Assembly (NCBI RefSeq): GCF_902506605.1
Contig: NZ_LR733979.1
Coordinates: 998,024 to 1,062,023 of the forward strand
From: Sphingomonas sp. AX6
GTDB lineage: Bacteria > Pseudomonadota > Alphaproteobacteria > Sphingomonadales > Sphingomonadaceae
Direction: 5' to 3'
DNA length: 64,000 nucleotides
Shown: in pieces, positions 17,339 through 26,671 of the stretch
Position numbering within the stretch: the first letter of the stretch is position 1
Layout: the number at the start of each line of letters is the position of its first letter
The notes under the pieces: generated by a model
What the model was told of the DNA's origin: nothing
Database searches by the model: none
The model's input: only the letters and a program-made list of their open reading frames with translations
Translations under genes and position numbers: made by a program

Positions 17339-18031
17339 ATGAAATTCGCCTCCGGCCTCGCCATCGGTGCGCTCGCGACGATCGCGTTCGCCGCGTCGGC
17401 CACGCCTGCGCACGCGCAATTGTTCGGCAAGAAAAAATCCAACGAGGATTTTTCCGTGACGATCGTGCCGGTTGCTCAGCCGGTCGCCGCGCCTGCCAAT
17501 GGTTCGATCTTTCAGGCCGCACAGGGTTATGCCGCCTATCACGAAGGCACCCGCGCCCGCCGCGTCGGCGATCCGCTGACGATTGTGCTGGTGGAACGCA
17601 TGGTCGCGTCGAAATCGGCGGGCTCCAATCTCGACAGCGGCGGCGGGTTCAGCCTGACCCCGCCCTCGACCGGCAACCTCGCTCAGTTCCTACCCAGCGA
17701 CATCGCGATGAGCGGCAGGCGCGGTTTCGACGGCAACGGCACCGCCGGTCAGTCGAACGCATTGTCGGGCGAAGTCAGCGTGACCGTGGCGGAGGTTTTC
17801 CCCAACGGCACCATGCTGGTTCAGGGTCAGAAGCGCGTCACGCTCAACCGCGGCGACGAATTCGTCCAGATCAAAGGGATCATCCGCATCGCCGATATCG
17901 ACGCGAACAACCGCGTCGCATCGACCCGCGTGGCCGATGCCCAGATCGCCTATACCGGCAAAGGCGACGTCGCCCGCGCCAGCCGTCAGGGGTGGCTCAG
18001 CCGCTTCTTCCAAGTCATCAGCCCGTTCTGA
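17339..18031 (+). CDS. flgH: Flagellar L-ring protein FlgH (no lipobox cysteine)
   Basis: Outer-membrane L-ring subunit, 230 residues. The conserved L-ring region is clear (ARRVGDPLTIVLVERMVASKSAGSNLD, VTVAEVFPNGTMLVQGQKRVTLNRGDEFVQIKGIIRIADIDANNRVASTRVADAQIAYTGKGDV). The N-terminus is a signal peptide ending TPAHAQLFG with a signal peptidase I type site and no Cys, whereas FlgH of enteric bacteria is a lipoprotein. ATG 17339 is chosen for the signal peptide; an earlier in-frame codon overlaps flgG. Confidence 0.94.
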   Translation: MKFASGLAIGALATIAFAASATPAHAQLFGKKKSNEDFSVTIVPVAQPVAAPANGSIFQAAQGYAAYHEGTRARRVGDPLTIVLVERMVASKSAGSNLDSGGGFSLTPPSTGNLAQFLPSDIAMSGRRGFDGNGTAGQSNALSGEVSVTVAEVFPNGTMLVQGQKRVTLNRGDEFVQIKGIIRIADIDANNRVASTRVADAQIAYTGKGDVARASRQGWLSRFFQVISPF

Positions 18032-18045
18032 TGGGGATCACCACC

Positions 18046-19146
18046 ATGTTCCGCACATTGTTTTGCATCGCTGCCGTTCTGGGCGCGCTGGTCTCCAGCC
18101 CGGCTTCCGCGCAGCGGATCAAGGATCTGGGTCATTTCCAGGGCATCCGCACCAACCAGCTGACCGGATACGGCATCGTCGTCGGTCTGCCGGGCACTGG
18201 TGACGACAACCTCGAATACACCGTCCAGGCCGTGAAGGCCGCGACTTCGCGCTTCGGGCTGCAATTGCCGCCGGGCGTCAATCCGGGGCTCAAGAACGCC
18301 GCAGTGGTGATGATCACCGCCGAATTGCCGCCCTTCGCCAAGGCCGGGCAAAAGATCGACGTGACGATCGCCGCGCTGGGCAAGGCCAAGTCGCTTCGCG
18401 GCGGCAGCCTGATCCTGACGCCGCTGATCGGTGCCGACGGTCAGATCTATGCGATGTCGCAAGGCAGCCTCGCAGTCGGTGGATTGGGTGCCGAAGGTGC
18501 AGATGGATCGAAGGTCCAGGTCAACATCCCGACCAGCGGACGCATTCCCGAAGGGGCGACGGTCGAGCGCATGGTCGATACCGGCTTTGCGACCACCCCC
18601 TATCTGACGTTTAACCTGACCAAATCGGACTTCACCACCGCCCAGCGTGTCGCCGACGCGATCAACGGTCGCTTCGGTTCGGGCGTCGCGCGGATGGTCG
18701 ATGGCGTGTCGGTCGCGATCAACGCGCCCCAAGGTAATGAAGCGCGCGTCGGCATGATGAGCATGGTCGAAAACATCGCGGTCGAGGCTGCCGAGGCGCC
18801 CGCTCGTGTCATCATCAATGCGCGCACCGGCACCGTCGTCATCAATCAGGCGGTGCGCGTCGCGCCCGCCGCGGTCAGCCACGGCAAGATGACGGTGCGG
18901 ATCGACGAGAGCCAGCGCGTGTCGCAGCCCGCACCTTTCAGCCAGGGCCAGACCGCGGTCGAAGAACAATCGGCACTGACGGTCGAGGAAGAGCGCAACC
19001 CGATGTTCCTGCTGGAGCCCGGCCCGCGCCTCGCCGATGTGGTCAAGGCGGTGAACGCCATCGGCGCGAGCCCGGCCGATCTGGTGGCGATCCTCGAGGC
19101 GTTGAAGGAAGCCGGCGCGCTCAAGGCCGAATTGGTGATCCTGTGA
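18046..19146 (+). CDS. flgI: Flagellar P-ring protein FlgI
   Basis: Periplasmic P-ring subunit, 366 residues, with signal peptide MFRTLFCIAAVLGALVSSPASA and the conserved start of the mature protein (QRIKDLGHFQGIRTNQLTGYGIVVGLPGTGD). C-terminal LADVVKAVNAIGASPADLVAILEALKEAGAL is typical. I prefer ATG 18046, with GGGGA upstream; an ATG at 18031 overlapping the flgH stop would add five residues. Confidence 0.95.
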   Translation: MFRTLFCIAAVLGALVSSPASAQRIKDLGHFQGIRTNQLTGYGIVVGLPGTGDDNLEYTVQAVKAATSRFGLQLPPGVNPGLKNAAVVMITAELPPFAKAGQKIDVTIAALGKAKSLRGGSLILTPLIGADGQIYAMSQGSLAVGGLGAEGADGSKVQVNIPTSGRIPEGATVERMVDTGFATTPYLTFNLTKSDFTTAQRVADAINGRFGSGVARMVDGVSVAINAPQGNEARVGMMSMVENIAVEAAEAPARVIINARTGTVVINQAVRVAPAAVSHGKMTVRIDESQRVSQPAPFSQGQTAVEEQSALTVEEERNPMFLLEPGPRLADVVKAVNAIGASPADLVAILEALKEAGALKAELVIL

Positions 19147-19523
19147 TGACCGGCGGCATGAACATTCCAGGGCTGAACCCCGCCGCCAGCCAGTCGTTGC
19201 GCCTCGACGGCGTGGCAGGCGACACGTCGCGACTTGCCAATGCTGACAATCTTAAAGCGGCAGGCGAGCGGTTCGAGGCGATCTTCGTCAACATGATGTT
19301 AACCTCGATGCGCAAGGCTTCGCTGGGAGAGGGATTGTTCGACACCAAAGCGGTCGAACAGTTTCGCGACATGCAGGATCAAAAGCTGGCGGAGACGATG
19401 GCAAGCAGCACACCGATCGGGATCGGCAAGGCGATGACCGACTTTTTGTCGAAGGCGCAGCCGACGCTGGTTTCGCCCGAGACGACTGGCGACAGCACGC
19501 CGGATAAAGCCGTCGACGGATGA
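19146..19523 (+). CDS. flgJ: FlgJ rod-cap domain only (no muramidase half)
   Basis: 125 residues, about 40% of the length of enteric FlgJ. It matches only the N-terminal rod-binding domain (AGERFEAIFVNMMLTSMRKASLGEGLFDTKAVEQFRDMQDQKLAETMA). The C-terminal glucosaminidase domain is absent and the gene ends cleanly rather than by frameshift, since flgK starts at its stop codon (ATGA). The separate transglycosylase at 9,249-10,139 may replace the lost activity. Confidence 0.9.
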   Translation: MTGGMNIPGLNPAASQSLRLDGVAGDTSRLANADNLKAAGERFEAIFVNMMLTSMRKASLGEGLFDTKAVEQFRDMQDQKLAETMASSTPIGIGKAMTDFLSKAQPTLVSPETTGDSTPDKAVDG

Positions 19524-20866
19524 GCAATCTGCTCTCCATCGGCGCCACGGGCGTTCGCGCGTATCAGACCGCACTGACCACGGTGTCGGAAAATATCGCC
19601 AATGCGGGCGCGGCAGGCTATTCGCGCCGCACCGCCACCGTCGGCGAAATCGTATCTTCCGCGTCCGCGAACGCGACGATGAGCGGCAGCCTGTCGGGAT
19701 ACGGCGTTCGCGTCACCGGCATCGATCGCCAGAGCGATGCGTTTCGCGTCGCCGAAACGCGCTTTACCGGTGCCGAACTGGCGCGCAGCAATGCCTCGGT
19801 CGAATGGCTCGAGCGAATCGAAAGCGCGCTGACCGGCTATGACATGCCTGGTCGCATGACCGGATTTTACGCCAGCGCCGCTACGCTGGCCGCCGATCCC
19901 GGATCGGGCGCCCCGCGCGCCGCGATGGTCGAGGCGGCGACCGCGCTGGCTTCGTCGATCCAGGGTACGCATTCGACGCTGACCGGGTCGATGGCCGACC
20001 TCGATGGAACGGTGCAGGCCAATGTCGGCCAGTTGAACGATCTGTCCCAGCAGGTTGCCAAGACCAATGTCGCGCTGGGCAGGGTCGGACCGGGTACGGC
20101 CGCCCAGGCTCAATTGTTCGACGAACGCGACCGGTTGCTCGGCGCGATGAGCCAGCTGACCGATATCGACGTACAGATCGACGATCGCGGTTTGGCAACG
20201 ATTCGTGCGGGCGGTTCGACTGGCCCGGTGCTGGTCGAGCTTGCGGAGACCGGATTCGTTCGCGCCTCGCGGTCGGGCGGCGCATTGGGCTTTACGGTCG
20301 AGCGTGCGGGCAGTTTCGATACGATGCATCCGCGGGGCGGTGCCTTGTCCGGAATGGTCGAGGGCGCACAGCGTATCGGCGATGCGATCGATGCGCTGAA
20401 CGTGATGGCGCGCGACCTGGCCGACGGCGTCAACGCGATTCAGGCGGGTGGCGACGATCTCGACGGCAATCCCGGCGCGGCGATGTTCGCGATGGGGGCA
20501 GATGCATCCGATTTCCGCATGGTGCTGACGGGGCCGCGCGCGATCGCCGCCGCCGCGCCGGGCGCGGGTGTCCGCGATAACGGCAATCTGGCTGCGCTGG
20601 AGAATTTTCGTCAGTCGAGCGCGCTCGAAGACCGGGCGACCGGGCTGGCTGTCGGCAACGCGACGACGCTGGCCGGACGCCGGTCGGTTGCGACGGCGCA
20701 AGCCGCTATCCACGATAACGCGGTCGGCGCGCGCGATACCGTGTCGGGCGTCAACCTCGATGAAGAGGCGGTCGACCTGATCCGTTTCCAGCAAGCCTAT
20801 AACGCGTCGAGCCGGATCATTCAGGTCGCGCGCGAAACCTTCCAGTCGATTCTCGACGCGAGCTGA
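19520..20866 (+). CDS. flgK: Hook-associated protein 1 FlgK
   Basis: Hook-filament junction protein, 448 residues. N-terminal motif LLSIGATGVRAYQTALTTVSENIANAGAAGYSRR, coiled region TVQANVGQLNDLSQQVAKTNVAL, and C-terminal GVNLDEEAVDLIRFQQAYNASSRIIQVARETFQSILDA. It is coupled to flgJ by an ATGA overlap and precedes flgL. Confidence 0.95.
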   Translation: MSNLLSIGATGVRAYQTALTTVSENIANAGAAGYSRRTATVGEIVSSASANATMSGSLSGYGVRVTGIDRQSDAFRVAETRFTGAELARSNASVEWLERIESALTGYDMPGRMTGFYASAATLAADPGSGAPRAAMVEAATALASSIQGTHSTLTGSMADLDGTVQANVGQLNDLSQQVAKTNVALGRVGPGTAAQAQLFDERDRLLGAMSQLTDIDVQIDDRGLATIRAGGSTGPVLVELAETGFVRASRSGGALGFTVERAGSFDTMHPRGGALSGMVEGAQRIGDAIDALNVMARDLADGVNAIQAGGDDLDGNPGAAMFAMGADASDFRMVLTGPRAIAAAAPGAGVRDNGNLAALENFRQSSALEDRATGLAVGNATTLAGRRSVATAQAAIHDNAVGARDTVSGVNLDEEAVDLIRFQQAYNASSRIIQVARETFQSILDAS

Positions 20867-20877
20867 GGCCAGCGACC

Positions 20878-21777
20878 ATGCGGATCACCACCAGCCAGAT
20901 GTTCGACCGGTTGAACGGCCAAATGGGGTCGCTATCGGTCGGCGCGGATCGTATCCAGACCCAGATCAGCACCGGCAAGAAGCTGGTGAACCCGTCCGAC
21001 GACGCGGTCGCCTATCTGCGGCTGACGGATTTGAAGCGCACCGGTGCCGATCACGAGGCCGCGGCCACCAATGCCAAGCTGGCCAACATGGTGCTGGCGC
21101 AGACCGACACGACCTTGTCGAGCGTCGAGAGCGAATTGCAGCGCGCGCAGGAACTGGCCATCGCCGCCTCCAACGGCACGATGAACGCCGACAACCGCGC
21201 CTCGACCGCAGAAGCGCTCGAATCGATCCTCGACCAGTTGTTCGTGCTGGCCAATACCCGCGATGCGCGCGACCAGCCGGTGTTCGGCGGTGCGACCGGC
21301 GATGTGGCCTATGTCCGCGATGCGGGCGGGGTGATTACCGCTGCCGGAACCGGCGAGCCTGCCGCGATCCCGCTCAGCGACGGTGCGACCGTGCGTGCGA
21401 GCGTGCCGGGAGCTGCGGTGTTCGGCGCGGGCGACGATCCCAGCGTCAACGACATGTTCGCGACGATTTCCGGCTTGGTGGCGGAGTTGCGCAGCGGCCA
21501 GCCCGCCAGCCAGGCGTCGATGGACGGTATCGCCGCTTCGCTCAGCAATGTCGGCGCGACACGCGCGTCGGTGGGCGCGCGAATGTTGCGCGTCGATATG
21601 GAAATGACCCGCCTCGACGATCTGGGGCTGGCACGCGAAGAGATGCGATCGGGCATCGAGGACACCGATATCGCGTCGGCGATCACCGAGCTGCAAAAGA
21701 CTTTGACGATCCTTCAGGCGACGCAGGCGAGCTTCGGCAAGCTGACGAGCACGAACCTGTTCGATTATCTGCGCTAA
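20878..21777 (+). CDS. flgL: Hook-associated protein 3 FlgL
   Basis: Second junction protein, flagellin-like, 299 residues: N-terminus MRITTSQMFDRLNGQM ... RIQTQISTGKKLVNPSDDAVAYLRL and C-terminus GIEDTDIASAITELQKTLTILQATQASFGKLTSTNLFDYLR. Last gene of the flgB operon. I see no clear hairpin terminator after it. Confidence 0.93.
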   Translation: MRITTSQMFDRLNGQMGSLSVGADRIQTQISTGKKLVNPSDDAVAYLRLTDLKRTGADHEAAATNAKLANMVLAQTDTTLSSVESELQRAQELAIAASNGTMNADNRASTAEALESILDQLFVLANTRDARDQPVFGGATGDVAYVRDAGGVITAAGTGEPAAIPLSDGATVRASVPGAAVFGAGDDPSVNDMFATISGLVAELRSGQPASQASMDGIAASLSNVGATRASVGARMLRVDMEMTRLDDLGLAREEMRSGIEDTDIASAITELQKTLTILQATQASFGKLTSTNLFDYLR

Positions 21778-21914
21778 TCGCGCGCGCAGCGGTCTTCCAA
21801 AACAAAATATCCGGCTTGGTAACCATTTCTCGACGGATTGGCGGCTAACACGGGAACAAGGCGGTTCGCGTTCGCGACGGCCGGGGGTTTTCGTACAGGA
21901 GCTTGAGGCAGAAC

Positions 21915-22778
21915 ATGTTTCCCGCAATCGGCTTCGTCGTGCTGATCCTCATGGTGTTTGGCGGATTCGCCATTACCGGCGGTGCGCTTGGCCCCGTCAT
22001 GAAGGCGCTTCCCGCAGAAATGATGATCATCGGTGGCGCCGCGGTCGGCGCGCTGATCATCGGCAATTCTGTGAAGGAACTGAAAGCGCTGGGCGGTGGC
22101 TTCAAGAAAGTTCTCAAAGGCCCGAAATACGTCAAACAGGATTATCTCGACACGATCTTTCTGGTGTCGAAGCTGATGAAACTGTTGCGCACCGACGGCC
22201 CGATCGCGCTGGAACCGCATGTCGAGGATCCCGCATCGTCGCCGATCTTCGCCGAATATCCCAAATTGCTGGCCGACCATACGCTCATCAATTTGATCGC
22301 CGACACGCTGCGACTGGTCGTGGTATCGTCGGGGACGCTCGACGTGCACGCGGTCGAAGAGGTGATGGATAACGCGATCAAGACGCACCACCACGAAGTC
22401 GAACAACCGCAATCCGCATTGCAGGGCCTGGCCGACGCATTGCCCGCCCTCGGCATCGTCGCGGCCGTGCTCGGGGTCGTGAAGACGATGGGATCGATCG
22501 ACCAGCCGCCATCGGTGCTGGGCGGGATGATCGGGTCGGCGCTGGTCGGCACTTTTCTGGGCGTGCTGCTTGCCTACGGCCTCGTCGGCCCGCTCGCCGG
22601 CCGGCTGAAGCAGGTGATCGACGCCGATGCTGCGATCTATCATGTCGTGAAGCAGATCATCATCGCATCGCTGCACGGCCACCCGCAGCCGCTGGTGATC
22701 GAAGCCGCGCGTTCGGGAATCGCGCACGCGAACCAGCCCGGCTTTGCCGAAGTGTTCGACGGCCTGCGCGGGCGGTAA
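21915..22778 (+). CDS. motA: Flagellar motor stator protein MotA
   Basis: Proton-conducting stator subunit, 287 residues, four transmembrane helices (residues ~3-22, 30-50, 170-190, 203-225). Conserved MotA features: ALPAEMMIIGGAAVGALIIGN, a cytoplasmic loop with charged residues, and the GLADALPALGIVAAVLGVVKTMG and LGGMIGSALVGTFLGVLLAYGLVGPLA blocks. ATG 21915 (MFPAIGFVVLIL) is preferred over an upstream TTG. It forms an operon with motB. The 137-base gap after flgL suggests a separate promoter, but none is convincing. Confidence 0.95.
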   Translation: MFPAIGFVVLILMVFGGFAITGGALGPVMKALPAEMMIIGGAAVGALIIGNSVKELKALGGGFKKVLKGPKYVKQDYLDTIFLVSKLMKLLRTDGPIALEPHVEDPASSPIFAEYPKLLADHTLINLIADTLRLVVVSSGTLDVHAVEEVMDNAIKTHHHEVEQPQSALQGLADALPALGIVAAVLGVVKTMGSIDQPPSVLGGMIGSALVGTFLGVLLAYGLVGPLAGRLKQVIDADAAIYHVVKQIIIASLHGHPQPLVIEAARSGIAHANQPGFAEVFDGLRGR

Positions 22779-22781
22779 GAA

Positions 22782-23711
22782 GTGGCAGCCAGGGCTCCCC
22801 ACGGCAACAATCAGCCGCCCAAGATCATCGTCAAGAAGATCTATATCGAAGGCCATGGCGGCCATCATGGCGGCGCGTGGAAAGTCGCCTATGCCGATTT
22901 TGTGACCGCGATGATGGCGTTCTTTCTGCTGATGTGGCTGATCGGCGCGACCAACGAGAAGCAGCGCAAGGCGCTGGCCGATTATTTCGCGCCGACTTTG
23001 GTCGAGCTGAAACAGAATTCGGCGGGATCGAACGGCCTGTTCGGTGGCGAATCGCTGATGGACAAGGATAGTTACCCGCACAAGGCAGCGCAGACCGGCA
23101 CCCGCGCGCTGACCGTGCCGATGGGCGCGACCGGCGGCGACAATACCGGGAGCGGCGACCAAGGCCAGTTGAAGCGCCAGCGCTTTGCCGAGGACCAGCA
23201 AAATTTCAAACGGATGCGCGCCAAGATCCAGGCGCAGATCGCGTCGAACCCGCGGCTTTCGAAACTCGCCAAGCATGTGAAATTCGTTCAGACCCGCGAA
23301 GGCTTGCGCATCGATCTGATCGACAATGCCGATTATTCGATGTTCGCGCTGGGTACGACGCAGATGGTGGCGGACGCCGACGCGCTGGTCGGTCTGGTCG
23401 CCGAATCGATCGCAGGTGTTGGCAACGACATCATGATCCGCGGCCACACCGACAGCCTAGCTTACGGCAATCCGGCGGTGATGAACAACTGGATGCTGTC
23501 GAGCGGTCGCGCCGAAGCGACGCGGCGTCGGCTGGCCGAAGGCGGCGTGACCGAACCGCGGTTCAGCCGGATCGAAGGCGTGGCCGATCGCGAACCAATG
23601 ATCGCGAACGACGCCAGCGACGCGCGCAACCGGCGCGTCGCGGTGACGCTGCTGTACCGCGAGGGTGAGAGCGAAGGGCGACGCCCCACGCGCCCTACGA
23701 CCCGCGGCTGA
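22782..23711 (+). CDS. motB: Flagellar motor stator protein MotB
   Basis: Peptidoglycan-anchored stator subunit, 309 residues, with a GTG start 3 bases after motA. A His/Gly-rich N-terminus leads into the single membrane helix (WKVAYADFVTAMMAFFLLMWLIG), where the Asp of YAD is the proton-binding residue. The C-terminal OmpA domain is clear (IMIRGHTDSLAYGNPAVMNNWMLSSGRAEATRR ... NRRVAVTLLYR). Its last 17 bases overlap the 3' end of the convergent TonB-dependent receptor gene. Confidence 0.95.
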   Translation: MAARAPHGNNQPPKIIVKKIYIEGHGGHHGGAWKVAYADFVTAMMAFFLLMWLIGATNEKQRKALADYFAPTLVELKQNSAGSNGLFGGESLMDKDSYPHKAAQTGTRALTVPMGATGGDNTGSGDQGQLKRQRFAEDQQNFKRMRAKIQAQIASNPRLSKLAKHVKFVQTREGLRIDLIDNADYSMFALGTTQMVADADALVGLVAESIAGVGNDIMIRGHTDSLAYGNPAVMNNWMLSSGRAEATRRRLAEGGVTEPRFSRIEGVADREPMIANDASDARNRRVAVTLLYREGESEGRRPTRPTTRG

Positions 23712-26529
23712 ACGCACCGCGTGCGGGGCGGCCCGGCGAAAACAGTTTGCGGAACGAAAGCCTTATGGTGCGCCCGACCGGATCGACATAGCCCGGCTGA
23801 TAGCTGATCGGCACCACCCCATTGGCATCGGTCACCCGCTGCCGCACATCGAAGATGTTGTCGATGTTCAGGCTGACACGCGCGCCGCGCAGCCACGGCG
23901 CATTGTTCACGAGTTCGGGCCGCGCTCCCAGATCGATCGAGGTGCGTAGATCGATCGTGGTCAGGCTGGAGAAATCGAGCCGTTCGCCGCCACTAGCCCC
24001 GCCATCGACGAAGGTGCCGCTCCGCCAATTGGCGATCACATTGGCGCGCAGCCCGTCGCGGAACCAGCCGGTCCGCACGCGCACTTCGTGGCGCGCCTGA
24101 CCGCCCGAATTGCCGGTGGCCGATCCGTTCAGGCGGTCGAGGATCGGTACACCCTGACGGATCGTCACCTGGTCCTTGAAGACGATGGTGTGGTTCAAGT
24201 TGAACTGGATGCGGCCCTGACCGCGACCGCCCCCAAAGCGTCCGCCGCCACCGCCACCGAAACGCCCGCCGCCGCCGCGTCGACCAAAGCCCTGACCGCC
24301 AGTGGAGGGCGTAGCGGGGGCATCCGCTTGCTGAGCCGGCGCATCGCCGGGTGGGGGTGGTGCAGTGCCCTCGGCAGGCGGCGGCGCTGCGCCGTCCTGG
24401 TCCTCGCCGCGTTGCCGCCGTCCTTCGCCGCGCGGCCGTTCGGGCAGGCGCGAGGCGATCGATTTTGAGAAATTGATTCCCCAACGCAGATCCTGACGCT
24501 CCGCCGATTCGAAATTGATCGGACGGTTGTCGAGCTGGATCAGTCGCCCGGTCGCGTCGCGGACGAAGCGATCGGGGAAGGCCGCCTCGATTTCCGCAGT
24601 CGCAGCCGGGAACGACGCAATCTGGTTGTCGATCCGGGTATCGGTGAAATTGGCGGTCAGCGTCAGATCGGTCTCGCTCAACGGGCGAAGCGTCAGTCCG
24701 GTCGAAAAGATGCGGCGGCTGTCCGCGGTCAGGTTGGGATTGCCTCCGTCCAGCCGGGTGATGTCCACCGTCTCTCCGCGCACGAAATCGAACACGCGGG
24801 CGTTGGGCGTCGCGATCAGCGGATTGCCGAGCTGACCGGGGGAGGGCGCGCCGTCCTCGTGCGTCATCGATACGATCAGCCGCACTTCGGTAATTGGCGA
24901 CCAGCGCGCGCCGTAACCCAGCGTCGTCAGCGTACCGAAATCGGAGAGCTGTTCGACCTCTGCGTTCCCGTTGAGCGCGAAATCGCCGATCGACGTGCCG
25001 AGCCCCTCGTTACGATCGGTCAGCGGCAGTTCGATATTGCCCTGCACATTGCCGCGCGTGCGGCCGATGTCGTTGGTGGTCAGGATGCCCGACCGTACCG
25101 ACCGACTGTCCTGGCCGAGCGTGTTCAGGCCCACCCGCACGCTGGTCGATACGCGCCCCGCGGGCAGATCGAACAACGATCCGTTGACCAGACCGACCAC
25201 CGACGCATTGGTCGAGATCGACCGCGCGGTGTCGGTCAGCAGCGGCGAGCCGAGGCCTAGGCCCGGCGCGAACGGATTGACCGTCGGATCGCCCGCCAGC
25301 ACCGCGTTCTGAATGTCGCCGCTCGCAAGACCGCGCTCGGTCTGCGAATTGGACAAGGTGCGCTGGTAATTGCCGGTCACGGTCCAGCGCCAACTGTCGG
25401 GCAGGTCGCCGTTCAGGCTGAACCCGGCCTCTGCCTCCAGCCCGTTCGACCGGCGTTCCAGCGGATCGACGCCGGCATAGCGGAACAACCGCGTATCGTT
25501 CGCGAATGGCGAGAAGGGATTGCTCGCGGGCAGCAGCAGCGAATAGCCGGGCAGGCCCAGCAGGGCGGTGCTTTCGGTCGCCTCGAGCCGCACCGTACCG
25601 GTCGCGGCGATATCGCCGAAGATCGTCCGCGAGACGACGGCATTGGCCGCCAGTCGCTGGCTGGCGGGGCTGAGCGTGCGAAAGCCGGTCGTGTCGGTCA
25701 GGTTGGCGAGCCCTGCGGTTGCGCCGAAATCGGCGAGGCTGGGTTGCGAATTGGGGACGCCCGCGATGGTTTCGGTGCCGAGCGCCGGGTCGATCGGCGC
25801 GCCGCCGATGCCGGTGACGTTGCCGTCCACGTCGAACGGCGAGCCGGATGTCGCGGCGATGATGTCGCGCTCGGATTCGAGCAGATTGGAATCACGTTCA
25901 TATTCGATGTCGATATTCTCGCGACCCTGGCGGTTGATCCGGACAACCCCCAGTTCCGCCTCGACATTGCTCTTGCCGCCTGCGGTCGGGACCAGCCCTT
26001 CGAGTTCGGCGGTGTAGGAGCGGAAGCGCGGGCGCAGGACGAAGTTCACCACCCGCTGGTCGGCGCGGTAGCCATAGGTGAGCGCGACTTCTTCGGGCAG
26101 GATATCGACGCGCAGGATCGCTTCTGTCGGCAAGTCGCGGATTTCTGAAAAGCTGCCGATCCGCCGACCGTTGAGCAGGATTACGGGTCTGCCTTCGCCG
26201 CGGCCGCGCGACGATCCCGTCTGGGGTTCTAGTTCGACGAGCAGGTCGGCGATCGAGCTGACGCCGTACGCGCGGATGTCGGCAGGATTCAGCACCAGTT
26301 CGGGCGTGATGTCGCCATCGACCGAGCCGGGCGGGCGCGATCCGGTGACGACGATTTCTTCATATTCCTCTTCGTCGCCTGCGATCGTCGCGCCGGACTG
26401 CACAGCGTCCGCGTCCGTCGCCACATCCTGTTCATCCGGACTGGCCGAAGGAGGAGCTTCCTGTGCCATCAGCGCCATCGGCGAACTGGCGAGCAGGAGG
26501 AACAGCGCGAAGCCACGCATGGGTATCAT
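23695..26529 (-). CDS. TonB-dependent outer-membrane receptor with Pro/Gly-rich insert
   Basis: 944 residues. Signal peptide (MRGFALFLLLASSPMALMAQ), TonB-box-like EEYEEIVVTGSR, plug domain (SSIADLLVELEPQTGSSRGRGEGRPVILLNGRRIGSF) and a long beta-barrel with TBDR motifs (ARHEVRVRTGWF, NAPWLRGARVSLNIDNIFDVRQRV). Around residues 690-770 there is a low-complexity Pro/Ala then Gly/Arg/Phe insert (RRGGGGRFGGGGGGRFGGG). The barrel appears to end at RLSFRKLF, but the frame runs 14 residues further and overlaps motB. Substrate cannot be told from sequence. ATG 26529 is chosen; ATG 26520 is also possible. Confidence 0.85.
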   Translation of the reverse strand: MIPMRGFALFLLLASSPMALMAQEAPPSASPDEQDVATDADAVQSGATIAGDEEEYEEIVVTGSRPPGSVDGDITPELVLNPADIRAYGVSSIADLLVELEPQTGSSRGRGEGRPVILLNGRRIGSFSEIRDLPTEAILRVDILPEEVALTYGYRADQRVVNFVLRPRFRSYTAELEGLVPTAGGKSNVEAELGVVRINRQGRENIDIEYERDSNLLESERDIIAATSGSPFDVDGNVTGIGGAPIDPALGTETIAGVPNSQPSLADFGATAGLANLTDTTGFRTLSPASQRLAANAVVSRTIFGDIAATGTVRLEATESTALLGLPGYSLLLPASNPFSPFANDTRLFRYAGVDPLERRSNGLEAEAGFSLNGDLPDSWRWTVTGNYQRTLSNSQTERGLASGDIQNAVLAGDPTVNPFAPGLGLGSPLLTDTARSISTNASVVGLVNGSLFDLPAGRVSTSVRVGLNTLGQDSRSVRSGILTTNDIGRTRGNVQGNIELPLTDRNEGLGTSIGDFALNGNAEVEQLSDFGTLTTLGYGARWSPITEVRLIVSMTHEDGAPSPGQLGNPLIATPNARVFDFVRGETVDITRLDGGNPNLTADSRRIFSTGLTLRPLSETDLTLTANFTDTRIDNQIASFPAATAEIEAAFPDRFVRDATGRLIQLDNRPINFESAERQDLRWGINFSKSIASRLPERPRGEGRRQRGEDQDGAAPPPAEGTAPPPPGDAPAQQADAPATPSTGGQGFGRRGGGGRFGGGGGGRFGGGRGQGRIQFNLNHTIVFKDQVTIRQGVPILDRLNGSATGNSGGQARHEVRVRTGWFRDGLRANVIANWRSGTFVDGGASGGERLDFSSLTTIDLRTSIDLGARPELVNNAPWLRGARVSLNIDNIFDVRQRVTDANGVVPISYQPGYVDPVGRTIRLSFRKLFSPGRPARGAFSRGS

Positions 26530-26671
26530 TAAGGTATCCCGATCGTAAAACGGCCGATGCGCGATTCGAGCAGCGGTGCTATTGGAACCGCTACACGCAG
26601 TTTGTCGCAGAATTGTACCAATCTGTGGACGGTGGTCCCAGAATTTGTCAGATTTTTGAGGGAGTGCCGAA
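26530..26671. other. Short spacer between the receptor start and the rluE stop
   Basis: 142 bases holding the presumed promoter of the receptor gene. No confident element is recognised. Confidence 0.5.

Noticed and set aside
21780..21914. Possible sigma-28 promoter before motA (TAAC ... GCGGCTAA)
   Set aside because: The spacer is 17 rather than 15 bases and both boxes are poor, unlike the fliC and flgM elements.
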